From positions 1-50,711 of the forward strand of contig NZ_CANDNW010000010.1 of NCBI RefSeq assembly GCF_947387525.1: a DNA stretch of 50,711 nt, given 5' to 3'. The translations under genes and the position numbers were made by a program. The notes beneath the pieces were generated by a model that worked only from the letters and a program-made list of their open reading frames with translations, was not told where the DNA came from and made no database searches. This DNA is from Limosilactobacillus viscerum. GTDB lineage: Bacteria > Bacillota > Bacilli > Lactobacillales > Lactobacillaceae. Positions 40,896-49,377 of this stretch are shown piece by piece (the first letter of the stretch is position 1; each line of letters opens with the position of its first letter).

Positions 40896-41024
40896 TATAA
40901 TCACATCCATTCAAAGTTAATTTTCGATAAAGTCATCCGAAAAGTCAAGCGAACTAATACCATTAGAATTTAATCTATCCTATAATATTAAGATAGCATT
41001 TAAAGCAGACGAGGTGAATAAAAA

Positions 41025-41561
41025 GTGCAACGTGGATTTGAAATAATTTCGGCGAAAAAGGATCAAGGGTTACGGCTACCAAAACGCCAAACAGCACAGG
41101 CGGCAGGATATGATTTTGAAGCATCAGAGGACTTTACCCTGCCATCAATCTGGAAGGGTAATTTCATCAAGGCATTATGGACATTGCACCAGCAAAAGAA
41201 GTTGACTGATGACGATTACCAAAGTGCGGATGCTTGTTTAAAACCGTATTTAGTACCTACCGGGATTAAAGCCTACATGCAGGAAAATGAATTTTTGCTG
41301 TTGGCTAACCGGTCTAGTGGTCCGCTGAAACGCCGACTAATCCTACCAAATGGGATTGGCATTGTTGATGCAGACTATTACAACAATGAGGGCAATGAAG
41401 GGGAAATCTTTTTCCAGCTAATTAACTTTGGCCTCCGCGACTACCACATTAAAAAGGGTGAACGGATTGGCCAGGGGATCTTCATGCCCTTCTTAACGGC
41501 AGATGGTGAAGAAGAACCCCATGCCCAACGAAAAGGCGGCTTCGGTTCAACGAAAAAGTAA
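41025..41561 (+). CDS. dut: dUTP diphosphatase, trimeric type
   Basis: 178 residues. It cleaves dUTP to dUMP and PPi, keeping uracil out of DNA. Trimeric dUTPase motifs are in order: AAGYDFEAS (motif 1), NRSSGPLKR (2), NGIGIVDADYYNNEGNEGEIFF (3), RIGQGIF (4) and RKGGFGST (5). An insert of ~40 residues between motifs 1 and 2 (IWKGNFIKALWTLHQQKK and following) makes it longer than the usual ~145 residues. It begins at GTG 41025 with ACGAGG upstream and is followed 15 bp later by radA. Confidence 0.93.
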   Translation: MQRGFEIISAKKDQGLRLPKRQTAQAAGYDFEASEDFTLPSIWKGNFIKALWTLHQQKKLTDDDYQSADACLKPYLVPTGIKAYMQENEFLLLANRSSGPLKRRLILPNGIGIVDADYYNNEGNEGEIFFQLINFGLRDYHIKKGERIGQGIFMPFLTADGEEEPHAQRKGGFGSTKK

Positions 41562-41575
41562 GGGGAAGTTAGTAC

Positions 41576-42949
41576 ATGGCAAAGGTGAGAACACAGTATG
41601 TTTGCCAAAATTGTGGTTATAATTCACCACGGTACCTAGGACGGTGTCCAAATTGTGGCGAATGGAACTCACTAGTTGAAGAACAAGTCCAACCCAAGGC
41701 TGCTGCCACTAAGCGGGCAACTACGACGCTGACGGGGTTGATTGCTAAGCCACAAAAAATTAATGAAATTAACGCAAAGGAAACACCACGGGTCAAGACC
41801 AAGTTAAATGAGCTTAACCGGGTACTAGGTGGAGGAATTGTGCCGGGTTCGCTGATTTTAATTGGTGGTGATCCGGGAATCGGTAAATCGACCTTGCTCC
41901 TCCAGGTGTCGGGTCAGTTGAGCGATGAACACCACCGGGTACTTTACGTTTCCGGGGAAGAAAGTGGTACGCAGATCAAGATGCGGGCTGAACGCCTGGG
42001 AGTTTTAGGGGATGACTTTTACGTTTACCCCGAGACAAACATGGATAGTATTAAGGAAACAATTCGAAATCTTAACCCCGAATACGTAATAATCGACTCT
42101 GTTCAAACAATGCAGGCGACGGATGTTAGCTCAGCAATCGGGAGCGTTTCACAGATTCGCGAAGTAACTGCGCAGTTAATGCAAATTGCGAAGAGTAATA
42201 ATATTACAATCTTCGTGGTTGGCCACGTGACAAAGGGTGGTGCGCTAGCCGGCCCAAAGATTTTGGAGCACATGGTTGACACCGTCCTCTACTTTGAAGG
42301 AGACCTCCACCATACTTACCGGATCTTACGGTCAGTGAAAAACCGGTTTGGTTCAACCAATGAACTGGGGATCTTTGAGATGCATACTAACGGCTTGACC
42401 GAAGTGAAAAACCCATCAGAGATTTTTCTTGAAGAACGGCTCCAGGATGCAACCGGCTCATCAGTAGTGGTTTCTCTTGAGGGAACCCGGCCAATCCTTG
42501 TTGAAATTCAGGCATTGGTTACGCCAACCGTTTATGGAAATGCACAGCGAACTGCTACCGGTTTAAGCCGAAACAGAGTATCATTAATTATGGCGGTCCT
42601 TGAAAAGCGGGCTAATTTGATGCTGCAAAACCAGGATGCCTACCTTAAGGCAGCCGGTGGTGTTAAATTGGATGAACCCGCCATTGACTTAGCAATCGCG
42701 GTTAGCATTGCTTCTAGTTACCGTGACAAGGGAACCCGGCCAGCGGACGCGTTTGTTGGCGAAGTCGGTTTAACAGGTGAGATCCGGCGGGTTAACCGGA
42801 TTGAACAGCGGGTAGCAGAAGCACAGAAACTAGGCTTTGAACGAATTTTTGTTCCGAAGAACAACCTAAAGGGGTGGAACCCACCAAGTGGAATTCAAGT
42901 AATTGGTGTTTCAACCCTGCGTGAAGCACTGCGGTTAGCTTTAGGCTAA
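41576..42949 (+). CDS. radA: DNA repair protein RadA (Sms)
   Basis: 457 residues. The N-terminal C4 zinc finger has C10/C13/C24/C27 ([18 protein letters not shown]). The RecA-like ATPase has Walker [11 protein letters not shown], Walker [10 protein letters not shown] and the RadA-specific KNRFGST. A C-terminal Lon-protease-like domain (~290-450) lacks the protease Ser-Lys pair. It drives branch migration in recombination repair and natural transformation. Order dut-radA-PIN/TRAM is common in lactobacilli. GGGGAAG precedes the ATG. Confidence 0.97.
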   Translation: MAKVRTQYVCQNCGYNSPRYLGRCPNCGEWNSLVEEQVQPKAAATKRATTTLTGLIAKPQKINEINAKETPRVKTKLNELNRVLGGGIVPGSLILIGGDPGIGKSTLLLQVSGQLSDEHHRVLYVSGEESGTQIKMRAERLGVLGDDFYVYPETNMDSIKETIRNLNPEYVIIDSVQTMQATDVSSAIGSVSQIREVTAQLMQIAKSNNITIFVVGHVTKGGALAGPKILEHMVDTVLYFEGDLHHTYRILRSVKNRFGSTNELGIFEMHTNGLTEVKNPSEIFLEERLQDATGSSVVVSLEGTRPILVEIQALVTPTVYGNAQRTATGLSRNRVSLIMAVLEKRANLMLQNQDAYLKAAGGVKLDEPAIDLAIAVSIASSYRDKGTRPADAFVGEVGLTGEIRRVNRIEQRVAEAQKLGFERIFVPKNNLKGWNPPSGIQVIGVSTLREALRLALG

Positions 42950-42975
42950 TTGATCTATTTTAAGGAGGAATGCAA

Positions 42976-44124
42976 ATGTTAAAACGGATAATTCGTCTGA
43001 TTTATCTGGTAGTTGGCGCAATGGTTGGTTTCTATTACCTACCTTTATTATGGGATATTGCTGGCTGGCAAATTAACCCGTCATTGTTGGTATTTATGGA
43101 TATTGCGATTGGTGCAATTATTTTCTGGTTATTATCTTTGCTATTCGTAAACCCAACAATTAAGGTTATCCACCGGGTTGAACATGATTTGACAAGTAAG
43201 AGCCCCTTATATGTTTTCTTTGGTGCCCTATTAACAATCTTCGGGCTAGTACTGGCTGTTTTGATCTCGATTCCTTTATGGCGGACACGGATTCCAGTTG
43301 TTAATAACCTGTTACCAATTCTGTTGATGGTCGCTTTTAGTTACTATGGTTTTAAAATTGGTACCTCACGGCTTGATGATTGGAAAAAGCTAGCTGATGC
43401 CCGGCGGAATAAGGAAAACAATGGCAAAGGGGAAGTAATTAAGCAGCAAGATACTAATTACCACCACTACAAGATCTTGGATACGAACATCTTAATTGAT
43501 GGGCGCATCTATGACCTGGTTAAGACTGGCTTTTTGGAAGGAACGCTGCTGGTTCCCAACTTTGTCCTTTATGAATTGCAATACATCGCGGACTCAGGAG
43601 AGAGCATTAAACGTGTTCGTGGTCGGCGTGGACTTGATATCTTAAACAAGTTACGGAAGGAAAAAATTGTTCCGATTGAGATGTACGATGGGGACTTTGA
43701 AGATATTCCGGAAGTTGACAGTAAATTGATCGCCCTTGCCAAAAAGGTTGACGGGGTAATCGTTACTGATGATTACAATTTAAATAAGGTAATCCAGTTC
43801 CAAAATGTTGACGTGCTGAACATCAATAACCTTGCTAAGTCTTTACGTCCCCGGGTAATCCCTGGTGAAACACTGAAGGTGGTTGTCGTTAAGAAAGGGA
43901 CCGAACGGCAGCAGGGTGTTGCATACCTTGATGACGGAACGATGGTTGTTGTTGAAGATGGCCGTTACTTCATGAATAAGCCAATTGATGTTGAAGTAAC
44001 CAGTGCCTTGCAAACTGATGCCGGTCGAATGATTTTTGCTCGTCCGCTTCACTCCAAGAAGGGGATCAATGAACAAAATCCAGACGGTGGCAAGGCAAAG
44101 GATAAAAAAGATAGTAAAAAGTAA
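42976..44124 (+). CDS. PIN-TRAM domain membrane protein (YacL family)
   Basis: About 382 residues. Four hydrophobic segments (~8-135) come first. A PIN nuclease-fold domain (~160-280) has the acidic residues in KILDTNILIDGRIYDL, VPNFVLYELQYIADSGE and VIVTDDYNLNKV; a TRAM RNA-binding domain (~290-350) and a basic lysine-rich tail follow. It is the Bacillus YacL type, next to radA as there. It is probably an RNA-binding or RNA-cutting protein at the membrane; the function is not settled. Start at ATG 42976, 8 bases after GGAGG; ATG 42970 is too close. Confidence 0.92.
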   Translation: MLKRIIRLIYLVVGAMVGFYYLPLLWDIAGWQINPSLLVFMDIAIGAIIFWLLSLLFVNPTIKVIHRVEHDLTSKSPLYVFFGALLTIFGLVLAVLISIPLWRTRIPVVNNLLPILLMVAFSYYGFKIGTSRLDDWKKLADARRNKENNGKGEVIKQQDTNYHHYKILDTNILIDGRIYDLVKTGFLEGTLLVPNFVLYELQYIADSGESIKRVRGRRGLDILNKLRKEKIVPIEMYDGDFEDIPEVDSKLIALAKKVDGVIVTDDYNLNKVIQFQNVDVLNINNLAKSLRPRVIPGETLKVVVVKKGTERQQGVAYLDDGTMVVVEDGRYFMNKPIDVEVTSALQTDAGRMIFARPLHSKKGINEQNPDGGKAKDKKDSKK

Positions 44125-44159
44125 TTAGGGAAAGACTTTTATTTCTCTAAACTACGATA

Positions 44160-44354
44160 AACAAGGGACTGTGACAAAACTCGGTTTTGCCACAGTCCCT
44201 TGTTTTAGCTCCGAATATTACAGAGATATCGCGTGACACAACCCAGGGCCTTAGTGTCTAGCTACGGACAATCGCTAGCCCGTTCCGTGCTAACGATCGT
44301 CCTATGCTAGCCATACAGGCCCTAACCGGGGTTGTGTCACAGCTCCCTTGTTTA
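44160..44354 (+). repeat. structured repeat element, copy 2
   Basis: A ~195-base element homologous to copy 1. A perfect hairpin arm ACAAGGGACTGTG-CAAAAC pairs with GTTTTG-CACAGTCCCTTGT (44161-44203), then TTTTAGCTCCGAATATTACA. A nested fold follows: GTGACACAACCC (44233-44244) / GGGTTGTGTCAC (44329-44340), AGGGCCT (44245-44251) / AGGCCCT (44317-44323), CTAGC/GCTAG, and GGAC-ATCG-TAGC / GCTA-CGAT-GTCC around CCGTTCCGT. The 3' end GTCACAGCTCCCTTGT can also pair with the 5' arm. It lies just downstream of the PIN-TRAM gene; its first hairpin may act as that gene's terminator. Confidence 0.75.
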
Positions 44355-44370
44355 GTGCAGTAATTTAAAA

Positions 44371-44402
44371 CAAAAAAAGAGATAGCCTGGGAGTGCTATC
44401 TC
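44371..44402 (-). terminator. minus-strand terminator without an obvious gene
   Basis: Read on the minus strand: GAGATAGC pairs with GCTATCTC across an 8-base loop, followed by seven T. No minus-strand gene is evident upstream (44403-44700), so it may end a small RNA or be a relic. Confidence 0.5.
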
Positions 44403-44520
44403 ATTAGGGAGTATTACGATAATCTTGGGGGAGATTTCGTAAAATTATTAATTTTTCGGTTACTATTGGGAGGAGTAATTGAAAAATAATAGGTTTCATT
44501 GTGTAGTAAAGATATTCATC

Positions 44521-44551
44521 TTTGCTACGGTTATTATAGTAACCGTAGAAT
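44521..44551 (+). promoter_or_regulatory. promoter with palindromic operator in the spacer, upstream of cysS
   Basis: A 9-bp inverted repeat CTACGGTTA (44525-44533) / TAACCGTAG (44540-44548) lies over a possible promoter: TTTGCT (44521-44526) with a 19-base spacer, or TTGCTA (44522-44527) with 18 bases, and TAGAAT (44546-44551). This geometry is typical of MerR-type control but also fits TetR-type operators. The remaining stretch 44552-44699 is a leader with no clear gene. Confidence 0.55.
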
Positions 44552-44699
44552 GTGAAGAAATTATGACTAAAAGGTCAAAGAATTGTAAATTGGGGTAAAA
44601 AGATTGAATTTATATCTCGTACTGAATATCTGGATGAATGTGGTAGAATTATTGAGAAGCTGGTAGCTAAGGATTTTCAAACGATGGGAGTATCTAGAA

Positions 44700-46112
44700 A
44701 TGTTAACAATTTACAATACTTTAACGCGAAAAAAAGAAGAATTTAAACCATTACATCCTGGTGTTGTTAATATGTATGTCTGCGGTCCCACCGTTTACAA
44801 CTATATCCATATTGGCAACGCGCGGAGTGCCATTGCTTTTGACACCGTTCGTCGCTACCTCGAATTTAAGGGATATAAGGTTAATTATGTTTCAAACTTT
44901 ACTGATGTTGACGATAAGATGATTAAGGAAGCAAATGCAGAAGGAATCACGGTTCCTCAACTGGCTGACAAGTTTATTAAGGCGTTCATGGAAGATACTA
45001 CGGCAATTAATATTGAGCCGGCAACCATGCATCCACGGGCAACGGAAAATATTCCTGAGATCATTGCTTTCGTTCAAAAGCTGATTGATAACGGCTATGC
45101 CTACGAAAGTGATGGCGATGTCTATTACCGTGCACGTAAGTTTGCTCACTATGGCCAACTCTCTGGCCAGTCAATTGATGACTTGGAAGTGGGGGCCAGC
45201 GAACATGTCAGCGAGGATGAAATTGGTAAGAAGGAAGATCCAATGGACTTTGCCCTTTGGAAGGCAGCCAAGCCTGGTGAAATCAACTGGGAATCACCAT
45301 GGGGGAAGGGTCGTCCTGGTTGGCACATTGAATGCTCAGTAATGTCTACCAAGTACCTTGGCGATACACTGGATATCCATGCTGGTGGCCAGGATCTCGA
45401 ATTTCCACACCACGAAAATGAAATTGCCCAAAGCGAAGCAGCAACTGGCAAGCCATTTGTTCGTTACTGGATGCACAATGGTTTTGTTACGATCGGCAAG
45501 GATAACGAAAAGATGAGTAAGTCGCTGCACAACTTTATTACTGTCCATGACATTATTAAGACAGTTGACCCACAAGTATTGCGGTTCTTCATGGCAACAA
45601 CCCAGTACCGGCGGCCAATCCAGTATAGTGATGCAAACCTAACGGATGCTAAAAATAATCTTAACCATATTCAGACTGCTTATGATAACCTTACTTACCG
45701 GGAAAAGGACGCTGCAGCCGGTAATGATGAGGCAGTTGATAAGCAATTAGCTGACTTTACTGACCGCTTTATTACGGCAATGGATGATGACATTAATGTA
45801 CAAAACGGGATTGCGGTCGTTTATGAACTCGTGAAGGCGGCTAATACCTATGCCCAACGGCCAACCGTCAAGCAGGGTGCCCTGCAGGCATATAAGGATA
45901 AGTTAGCACAGCTCATCAGCATTTTCGGAATCAAGCTAGTAGCGCAGGATAATGAAATTGATGATGATAAAATTAAGGCGTTAATTGAAGAACGGAATGA
46001 AGCACGGCGCAATAAGGACTTTGCCCGGAGCGACCAAATCCGTGATGAGTTAAAGAAACAAGGAATTATCCTTGAAGACACCCCACAAGGGACACGCTAT
46101 AAGAAGGAGTAA
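44700..46112 (+). CDS. cysS: cysteinyl-tRNA synthetase
   Basis: 470 residues, a class I aminoacyl-tRNA synthetase charging tRNA-Cys. The HIGH motif is [10 protein letters not shown] after the zinc-site CGPTVYNY, another zinc/cysteine segment is WHIECSVMS with [14 protein letters not shown], and the KMSKS motif is [11 protein letters not shown]. The C-terminal helical anticodon-binding part ends in the usual [23 protein letters not shown] precedes the ATG. No T-box leader is visible upstream. It starts the cysS-mrnC-rlmB operon, the same order as in Bacillus. Confidence 0.98.
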   Translation: MLTIYNTLTRKKEEFKPLHPGVVNMYVCGPTVYNYIHIGNARSAIAFDTVRRYLEFKGYKVNYVSNFTDVDDKMIKEANAEGITVPQLADKFIKAFMEDTTAINIEPATMHPRATENIPEIIAFVQKLIDNGYAYESDGDVYYRARKFAHYGQLSGQSIDDLEVGASEHVSEDEIGKKEDPMDFALWKAAKPGEINWESPWGKGRPGWHIECSVMSTKYLGDTLDIHAGGQDLEFPHHENEIAQSEAATGKPFVRYWMHNGFVTIGKDNEKMSKSLHNFITVHDIIKTVDPQVLRFFMATTQYRRPIQYSDANLTDAKNNLNHIQTAYDNLTYREKDAAAGNDEAVDKQLADFTDRFITAMDDDINVQNGIAVVYELVKAANTYAQRPTVKQGALQAYKDKLAQLISIFGIKLVAQDNEIDDDKIKALIEERNEARRNKDFARSDQIRDELKKQGIILEDTPQGTRYKKE

Positions 46113-46125
46113 TTAAGAGAAAACA

Positions 46126-46539
46126 ATGGAAGAGGCAAATTACCAGCAATTAAACGGGATCGCATTAGCGTACCTAGGAGATGCGGTGTATGAAGTATTT
46201 ATCCGCCAGCATTTGCTAAGCAAGGGCCTGAGTAAGCCGACCAAGTTGCAACACTTGGCGACCCACTACGTATCTGCTAAGGCGCAAGCGGCACTGATTG
46301 ATTTGATGAAGCAAGACGAACTGCTAACCGAAGAGGAGTGGTCTTACTTTAAGCGGGGTCGCAATGCAAATAGTCATACTCATGCTAAGCATACCTCGGT
46401 GTTAACCTACCGGATTTCAACCGGTTTCGAAGCCTTGATGGGCTACCTTCAATTATCTGGACAGCAGGACCGACTTGCTGAATTGGCAGAATGGTGCATC
46501 AAGCAAGTTGAGGAGGGAAAAACAAAGCATGAAAACTGA
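46126..46539 (+). CDS. mrnC: mini-ribonuclease III MrnC
   Basis: 137 residues: an RNase III catalytic domain without the double-stranded-RNA-binding domain. The [21 protein letters not shown] motif holds the catalytic acids, followed by HYVSAKAQA and [15 protein letters not shown]. It matures 23S rRNA ends in Bacilli. It lies 13 bp after cysS; its last 11 bases overlap rlmB, so translation is coupled. Confidence 0.95.
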   Translation: MEEANYQQLNGIALAYLGDAVYEVFIRQHLLSKGLSKPTKLQHLATHYVSAKAQAALIDLMKQDELLTEEEWSYFKRGRNANSHTHAKHTSVLTYRISTGFEALMGYLQLSGQQDRLAELAEWCIKQVEEGKTKHEN

Positions 46540-47275
46540 AAACACAGATTTCATTATTGGCCGGCACCCGGCAGTAATGGCACTTAAGTCCGACCAGGAA
46601 ATTAATAAAGTTTTTATCCAGTCCGGGTTGAAGGCAGATGCAATTGCAGAAATTATTAAGTTAGCAAAGGAACAGCACCTGGTAATTTCAAACGTTCCCA
46701 AAAATAAACTCGACCAAATGACTGATCACCAGAACCACCAGGGGGTCGCTTTGGCGGTTGCTGCTTATCACTATGCAGATATTGATGACCTTTTTGCAAA
46801 TGCGGAAAAAAAGGGTGAGGATCCCTTCTTCCTTATTTTAGATGAACTTGAGGATCCGCATAACCTGGGATCAATCATCCGGACGGCGGACGCTGCTGGT
46901 GTCCATGGAATTATCATTCCACGGCGCCGTGCAGTTGGCTTGACTTCAGTGGTGGCCAAAACCTCTACTGGTGCGCTTGAACACGTTCCGGTTGCCCGGG
47001 TAACAAACTTAGTTCAGACGGCAAAGGAGCTAAAGGACCGCGGCGTTTGGTTATTCGGCACTGATATGAAAGGAAAAGACTACCGGACCTGGGATGCACA
47101 TGGCGCGGTAGCACTTGTCATTGGCAATGAAGGGAAGGGCATTTCTTCATTGTTAAAGAAAAACTGTGATGAAATGCTGACGATCCCAATGGTTGGCCAC
47201 GTACAAAGCTTAAATGCAAGTGTGGCAGCGGGATTGCTAATCTATCAAGGATTTAATTCTCGTCACCCGCTATAA
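46529..47275 (+). CDS. rlmB: 23S rRNA (guanosine-2'-O)-methyltransferase, TrmH/RlmB family
   Basis: 248 residues. An N-terminal L30e-like substrate-binding domain (~6-80; [20 protein letters not shown]) precedes a SPOUT methyltransferase domain with the trefoil-knot motifs [30 protein letters not shown] and [15 protein letters not shown]. It methylates a ribose in 23S rRNA (G2251 in E. coli numbering). Start at ATG 46529 with GGAGGG upstream, inside the end of mrnC. A terminator follows. Confidence 0.94.
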   Translation: MKTENTDFIIGRHPAVMALKSDQEINKVFIQSGLKADAIAEIIKLAKEQHLVISNVPKNKLDQMTDHQNHQGVALAVAAYHYADIDDLFANAEKKGEDPFFLILDELEDPHNLGSIIRTADAAGVHGIIIPRRRAVGLTSVVAKTSTGALEHVPVARVTNLVQTAKELKDRGVWLFGTDMKGKDYRTWDAHGAVALVIGNEGKGISSLLKKNCDEMLTIPMVGHVQSLNASVAAGLLIYQGFNSRHPL

Positions 47276-47282
47276 TTTTTAA

Positions 47283-47322
47283 GGAGCAGGAAGACAACGT
47301 TTTGTCTTTTCCTGCTCTTTTG
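47283..47322 (+). terminator. terminator of the cysS-mrnC-rlmB operon
   Basis: GGAGCAGGAA pairs with TTCCTGCTC, with an inner GACAA/TTGTC stem, followed by TTTTG. Confidence 0.85.
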
Positions 47323-47341
47323 CTTATCAAGCAGCCAATCA

Positions 47342-47356
47342 TTGTTAACGCTTACA
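47342..47356. promoter_or_regulatory. cre-like site (CcpA) in the gap before sigH
   Basis: TGTTAACGCTTACA (47343-47356) matches TGWAARCGYTWNCW at 13 of 14 positions. The gap 47276-47615 otherwise holds no gene: I see only the rlmB terminator, a small inverted repeat (AATCATT/AATGATT near 47550) and no yacP-like frame, although Bacilli often have yacP here. Confidence 0.5.
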
Positions 47357-47615
47357 AAAATCATTTCTCTAAAGGATGCTGCCGGCTAGTGTAGTAGCAC
47401 AGATGCGCCATTAGCGTTCGATTGGTTGTTTTTAATCCTCCAGTGGTATGTTGTCTCGAAAAAGGTGCTTTGGTAAATTATCAACAGACGCGTGGATTTT
47501 GCAATAAACCTGCACCGAACCATGGGGAAGGCAAATACCATGGTAACGGGAATCATTATGAAAATGATTGAAAATCGTGACGGGTCAATCGCAATTATTT
47601 AGGGAGTTATTACTA

Positions 47616-48194
47616 ATGCGTTTGGATCAAAGAAAGGCACGAGAGGTAGAAGAAAGCTTATGTAAGTTGCAAAGCGAGATGGATGAAAAGCAGTTTGAGG
47701 AGCTTTTCCGTCGCTATCAGCCACTAGTTCGAAAACTGTGGCAACGGTACTTTGTTCCGGATCTTGAGTTTGCGGACTGGGAACAGGAAGCACGGCTGGT
47801 TTTGCTAAAGGTGGTAAAGTCATACCGCGGAACCACGCCGGGACAATTTAGCGGCTTTTTAAAGCAGAGTCTGGTTAACCGAATTCTAGACTTTTACCGG
47901 GCACGGCAGGCAACGAAGCGAATTCCCGCTGGACTGATGGCTTCATTGACGGAGGATTTCAGTGATTCGCTCCGTGATAAACGCATGGGCCAGCCAGATG
48001 AGATTAGCTTTTGCCAGCAAAGCTTTCATGAACTAGTCTGTGAATGTTCATCTTTTGAACGGGAGGTTTTATATGCTATCCATCAAGGCTATTCAACTGG
48101 TGAGCTGGCCGTTGAATTAGGGTGCAGCAAGCGCAAGATTCAGAGTGCGTTGAGCCGCACCCGGATTAAGCTATTAAAAATCATGAAACAATAA
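47616..48194 (+). CDS. sigH: sigma-70-family sigma factor, SigH/ComX-like
   Basis: 192 residues. A region-2 segment (LFRRYQPLVRKLWQRYFVPDLEFADWEQEARLVLL) and a region-4 helix-turn-helix (FEREVLYAIHQGYSTGELAVELGCSKRKIQSALSRTR) are present. Its place between rlmB and rpmG-secE-nusG is that of sigH in Bacillus, which controls competence (late com genes) in lactobacilli; the chromosomal copy is usually kept near-silent. Start at ATG 47616 with AGGGAG upstream; the open frame reaches back to 47568 without a ribosome site. A cre-like site lies 260 bp upstream. Confidence 0.88.
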   Translation: MRLDQRKAREVEESLCKLQSEMDEKQFEELFRRYQPLVRKLWQRYFVPDLEFADWEQEARLVLLKVVKSYRGTTPGQFSGFLKQSLVNRILDFYRARQATKRIPAGLMASLTEDFSDSLRDKRMGQPDEISFCQQSFHELVCECSSFEREVLYAIHQGYSTGELAVELGCSKRKIQSALSRTRIKLLKIMKQ

Positions 48195-48267
48195 GCCTAA
48201 TTTGTCACCTTGCTTGCTTTCCCGTGGTCATTCGTGATAACCTTATGACTGTGTGGAGGTGTTTAGT

Positions 48268-48417
48268 ATGTCCCAGAAAAAAGTTGCCTTGGAATGTACC
48301 AAGTGTGGTGCACGTAATTACACCATTACTGCAAACCCTCAACGGCAAGAACGTTTAGAATTACGCAAATTCTGTAAACATTGCGGGGAATATACACTTC
48401 ACCGCGAAAGTAAATAG
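48268..48417 (+). CDS. rpmG: ribosomal protein bL33
   Basis: 49 residues: [20 protein letters not shown], ending [14 protein letters not shown]. Two CxxC pairs (C10/C13 and C33/C36) mark the zinc-binding bL33 form. GTGGAGG precedes the ATG. The gene is in the standard rpmG-secE-nusG order; secE starts 12 bp after its stop. Confidence 0.96.
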   Translation: MSQKKVALECTKCGARNYTITANPQRQERLELRKFCKHCGEYTLHRESK

Positions 48418-48429
48418 GTGGAGGCAAAC

Positions 48430-48606
48430 ATGCACTTAATTCGATTTATCAAAAGTGTTAACCATGAAATGAAGCTGGTTGTTTGGCCAACAGCAAGGGA
48501 AAATCGGCGGGACACAACAATTGTTTTGTCACTAACTATTTTCTTCATCCTGTTCTTTGCTTTATTTGACTGGTTAATTCAAACATTAATGAAACTATTT
48601 GTTTAA
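48430..48606 (+). CDS. secE: preprotein translocase subunit SecE
   Basis: 58 residues, the single-helix Gram-positive SecE. The conserved amphipathic part EMKLVVWPTARENRRDTTIV is followed by one membrane helix (LSLTIFFILFFALFDWLIQT). It stabilises SecY. Start at ATG 48430, 5 bases after GGTGGAGG; the longer GTG reading at 48418 includes the ribosome site. Confidence 0.96.
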   Translation: MHLIRFIKSVNHEMKLVVWPTARENRRDTTIVLSLTIFFILFFALFDWLIQTLMKLFV

Positions 48607-48651
48607 TGATAGTGGTAAAACAAATGGTGGTCTGTTATACTAACGGTGATG

Positions 48652-48680
48652 AAACTTCGTGGACTGACGAAGTTTTTTTA
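48652..48680 (+). terminator. hairpin terminator between secE and nusG
   Basis: AACTTCG pairs with CGAAGTT across an 8-base loop, followed by TTTTT. It is preceded by a possible -10 TATACT (~48636), so it lies in the 5' leader of nusG and may control it, rather than simply end the secE transcript. Confidence 0.65.
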
Positions 48681-48709
48681 TTTTGGCAAAATTAAAAGGA
48701 GGATTCATC

Positions 48710-49255
48710 GTGGAATCACATGAAAAACGTTGGTATGTGTTGCATACCTACGCCGGTTACGAAAACCGGGTGAAGAGTAACTTGGAATCACGGGCCCAAT
48801 CAATGGGGATGCAAGACTATATTTTCCGGGTAGTCGTTGCTGAAGAAACTGTTCGTGAAGTCAAGGATGGTAAGGCAAAGGAAGTCGTAGAAAATACCTT
48901 CCCTGGTTATGTCCTGGTTGAAATGATCATGACCGACCAAGCATGGTACATCGCTCGTAACACCCCTGGTGTAACCGGGTTCTTGGGTTCACACGGTGGT
49001 GGCTCCAAGCCAACGCCATTACTTCCGGAAGAAGTAGAACGGATCATAAAGCGGATGGGTGCTGATATCACGGTCAGTGATATCGACGTTAAGGAAGGCG
49101 ACACTGTAAAGGTAATCGCTGGTCCATTTGCTGATTTGACTGGTAAGGTAACTGAGGTTGACCATGAAAAGCAAAAGTTGAAGGTTAACGTGGAAATGTT
49201 TGGCCGGGAAACTTCTGCCGAACTTGGTTTCGACCAAATTGATACCGTTGAATAA
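48710..49255 (+). CDS. nusG: transcription elongation/antitermination factor NusG
   Basis: 181 residues. The NGN domain (KRWYVLHTYAGYENRVKSNLE to NTPGVTGFLG) and the C-terminal KOW domain (GDTVKVIAGPFADLTGKVTEVD) are complete. NusG binds RNA polymerase and affects pausing and coupling to ribosomes. Start at GTG 48710, preceded by AAGGAGG; the open frame goes back to 48683 through the ribosome site. A hairpin with a T-tract lies just upstream. Confidence 0.97.
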   Translation: MESHEKRWYVLHTYAGYENRVKSNLESRAQSMGMQDYIFRVVVAEETVREVKDGKAKEVVENTFPGYVLVEMIMTDQAWYIARNTPGVTGFLGSHGGGSKPTPLLPEEVERIIKRMGADITVSDIDVKEGDTVKVIAGPFADLTGKVTEVDHEKQKLKVNVEMFGRETSAELGFDQIDTVE

Positions 49256-49314
49256 TTGATTATTGAATACGACGAGTAATTGTGGTATTTTATTAAGGTA
49301 TGCTATTGACATAC

Positions 49315-49352
49315 TGTGGGAGAGGTAAATTTTCTGCCTCATCATGACCACA
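49315..49352 (+). promoter_or_regulatory. putative ribosomal protein L1 target site in the rplK leader
   Basis: TGTGG (49315-49319) pairs with CCACA (49348-49352); inside, AGG pairs with CCT, leaving an asymmetric loop with GAG on one side and CATCATGA on the other. This two-helix, asymmetric-loop form is that of L1 binding sites on 23S rRNA and L11-L1 operon mRNA. A similar site precedes rplA. Confidence 0.55.
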
Positions 49353-49377
49353 ACACGGACTAAGGAGGTTTTGTCTC

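Noticed and set aside
44479-44598. Small frame TTG 44479 (39 residues, one hydrophobic stretch) with GGAGG upstream
   Set aside because: It runs across the palindromic promoter element and has a TTG start and no recognisable product; chance is likely in this AT-rich gap.
44552-44699. T-box leader for cysS
   Set aside because: No specifier-loop plus GGGTGG/antiterminator pattern or leader terminator is visible.
44565-44743. Open frame reading ...KKIEFISRTEYLDECGRIIE... before cysS
   Set aside because: It has no start codon with a ribosome site and runs out of frame into cysS; it could be a fragment but cannot be supported.
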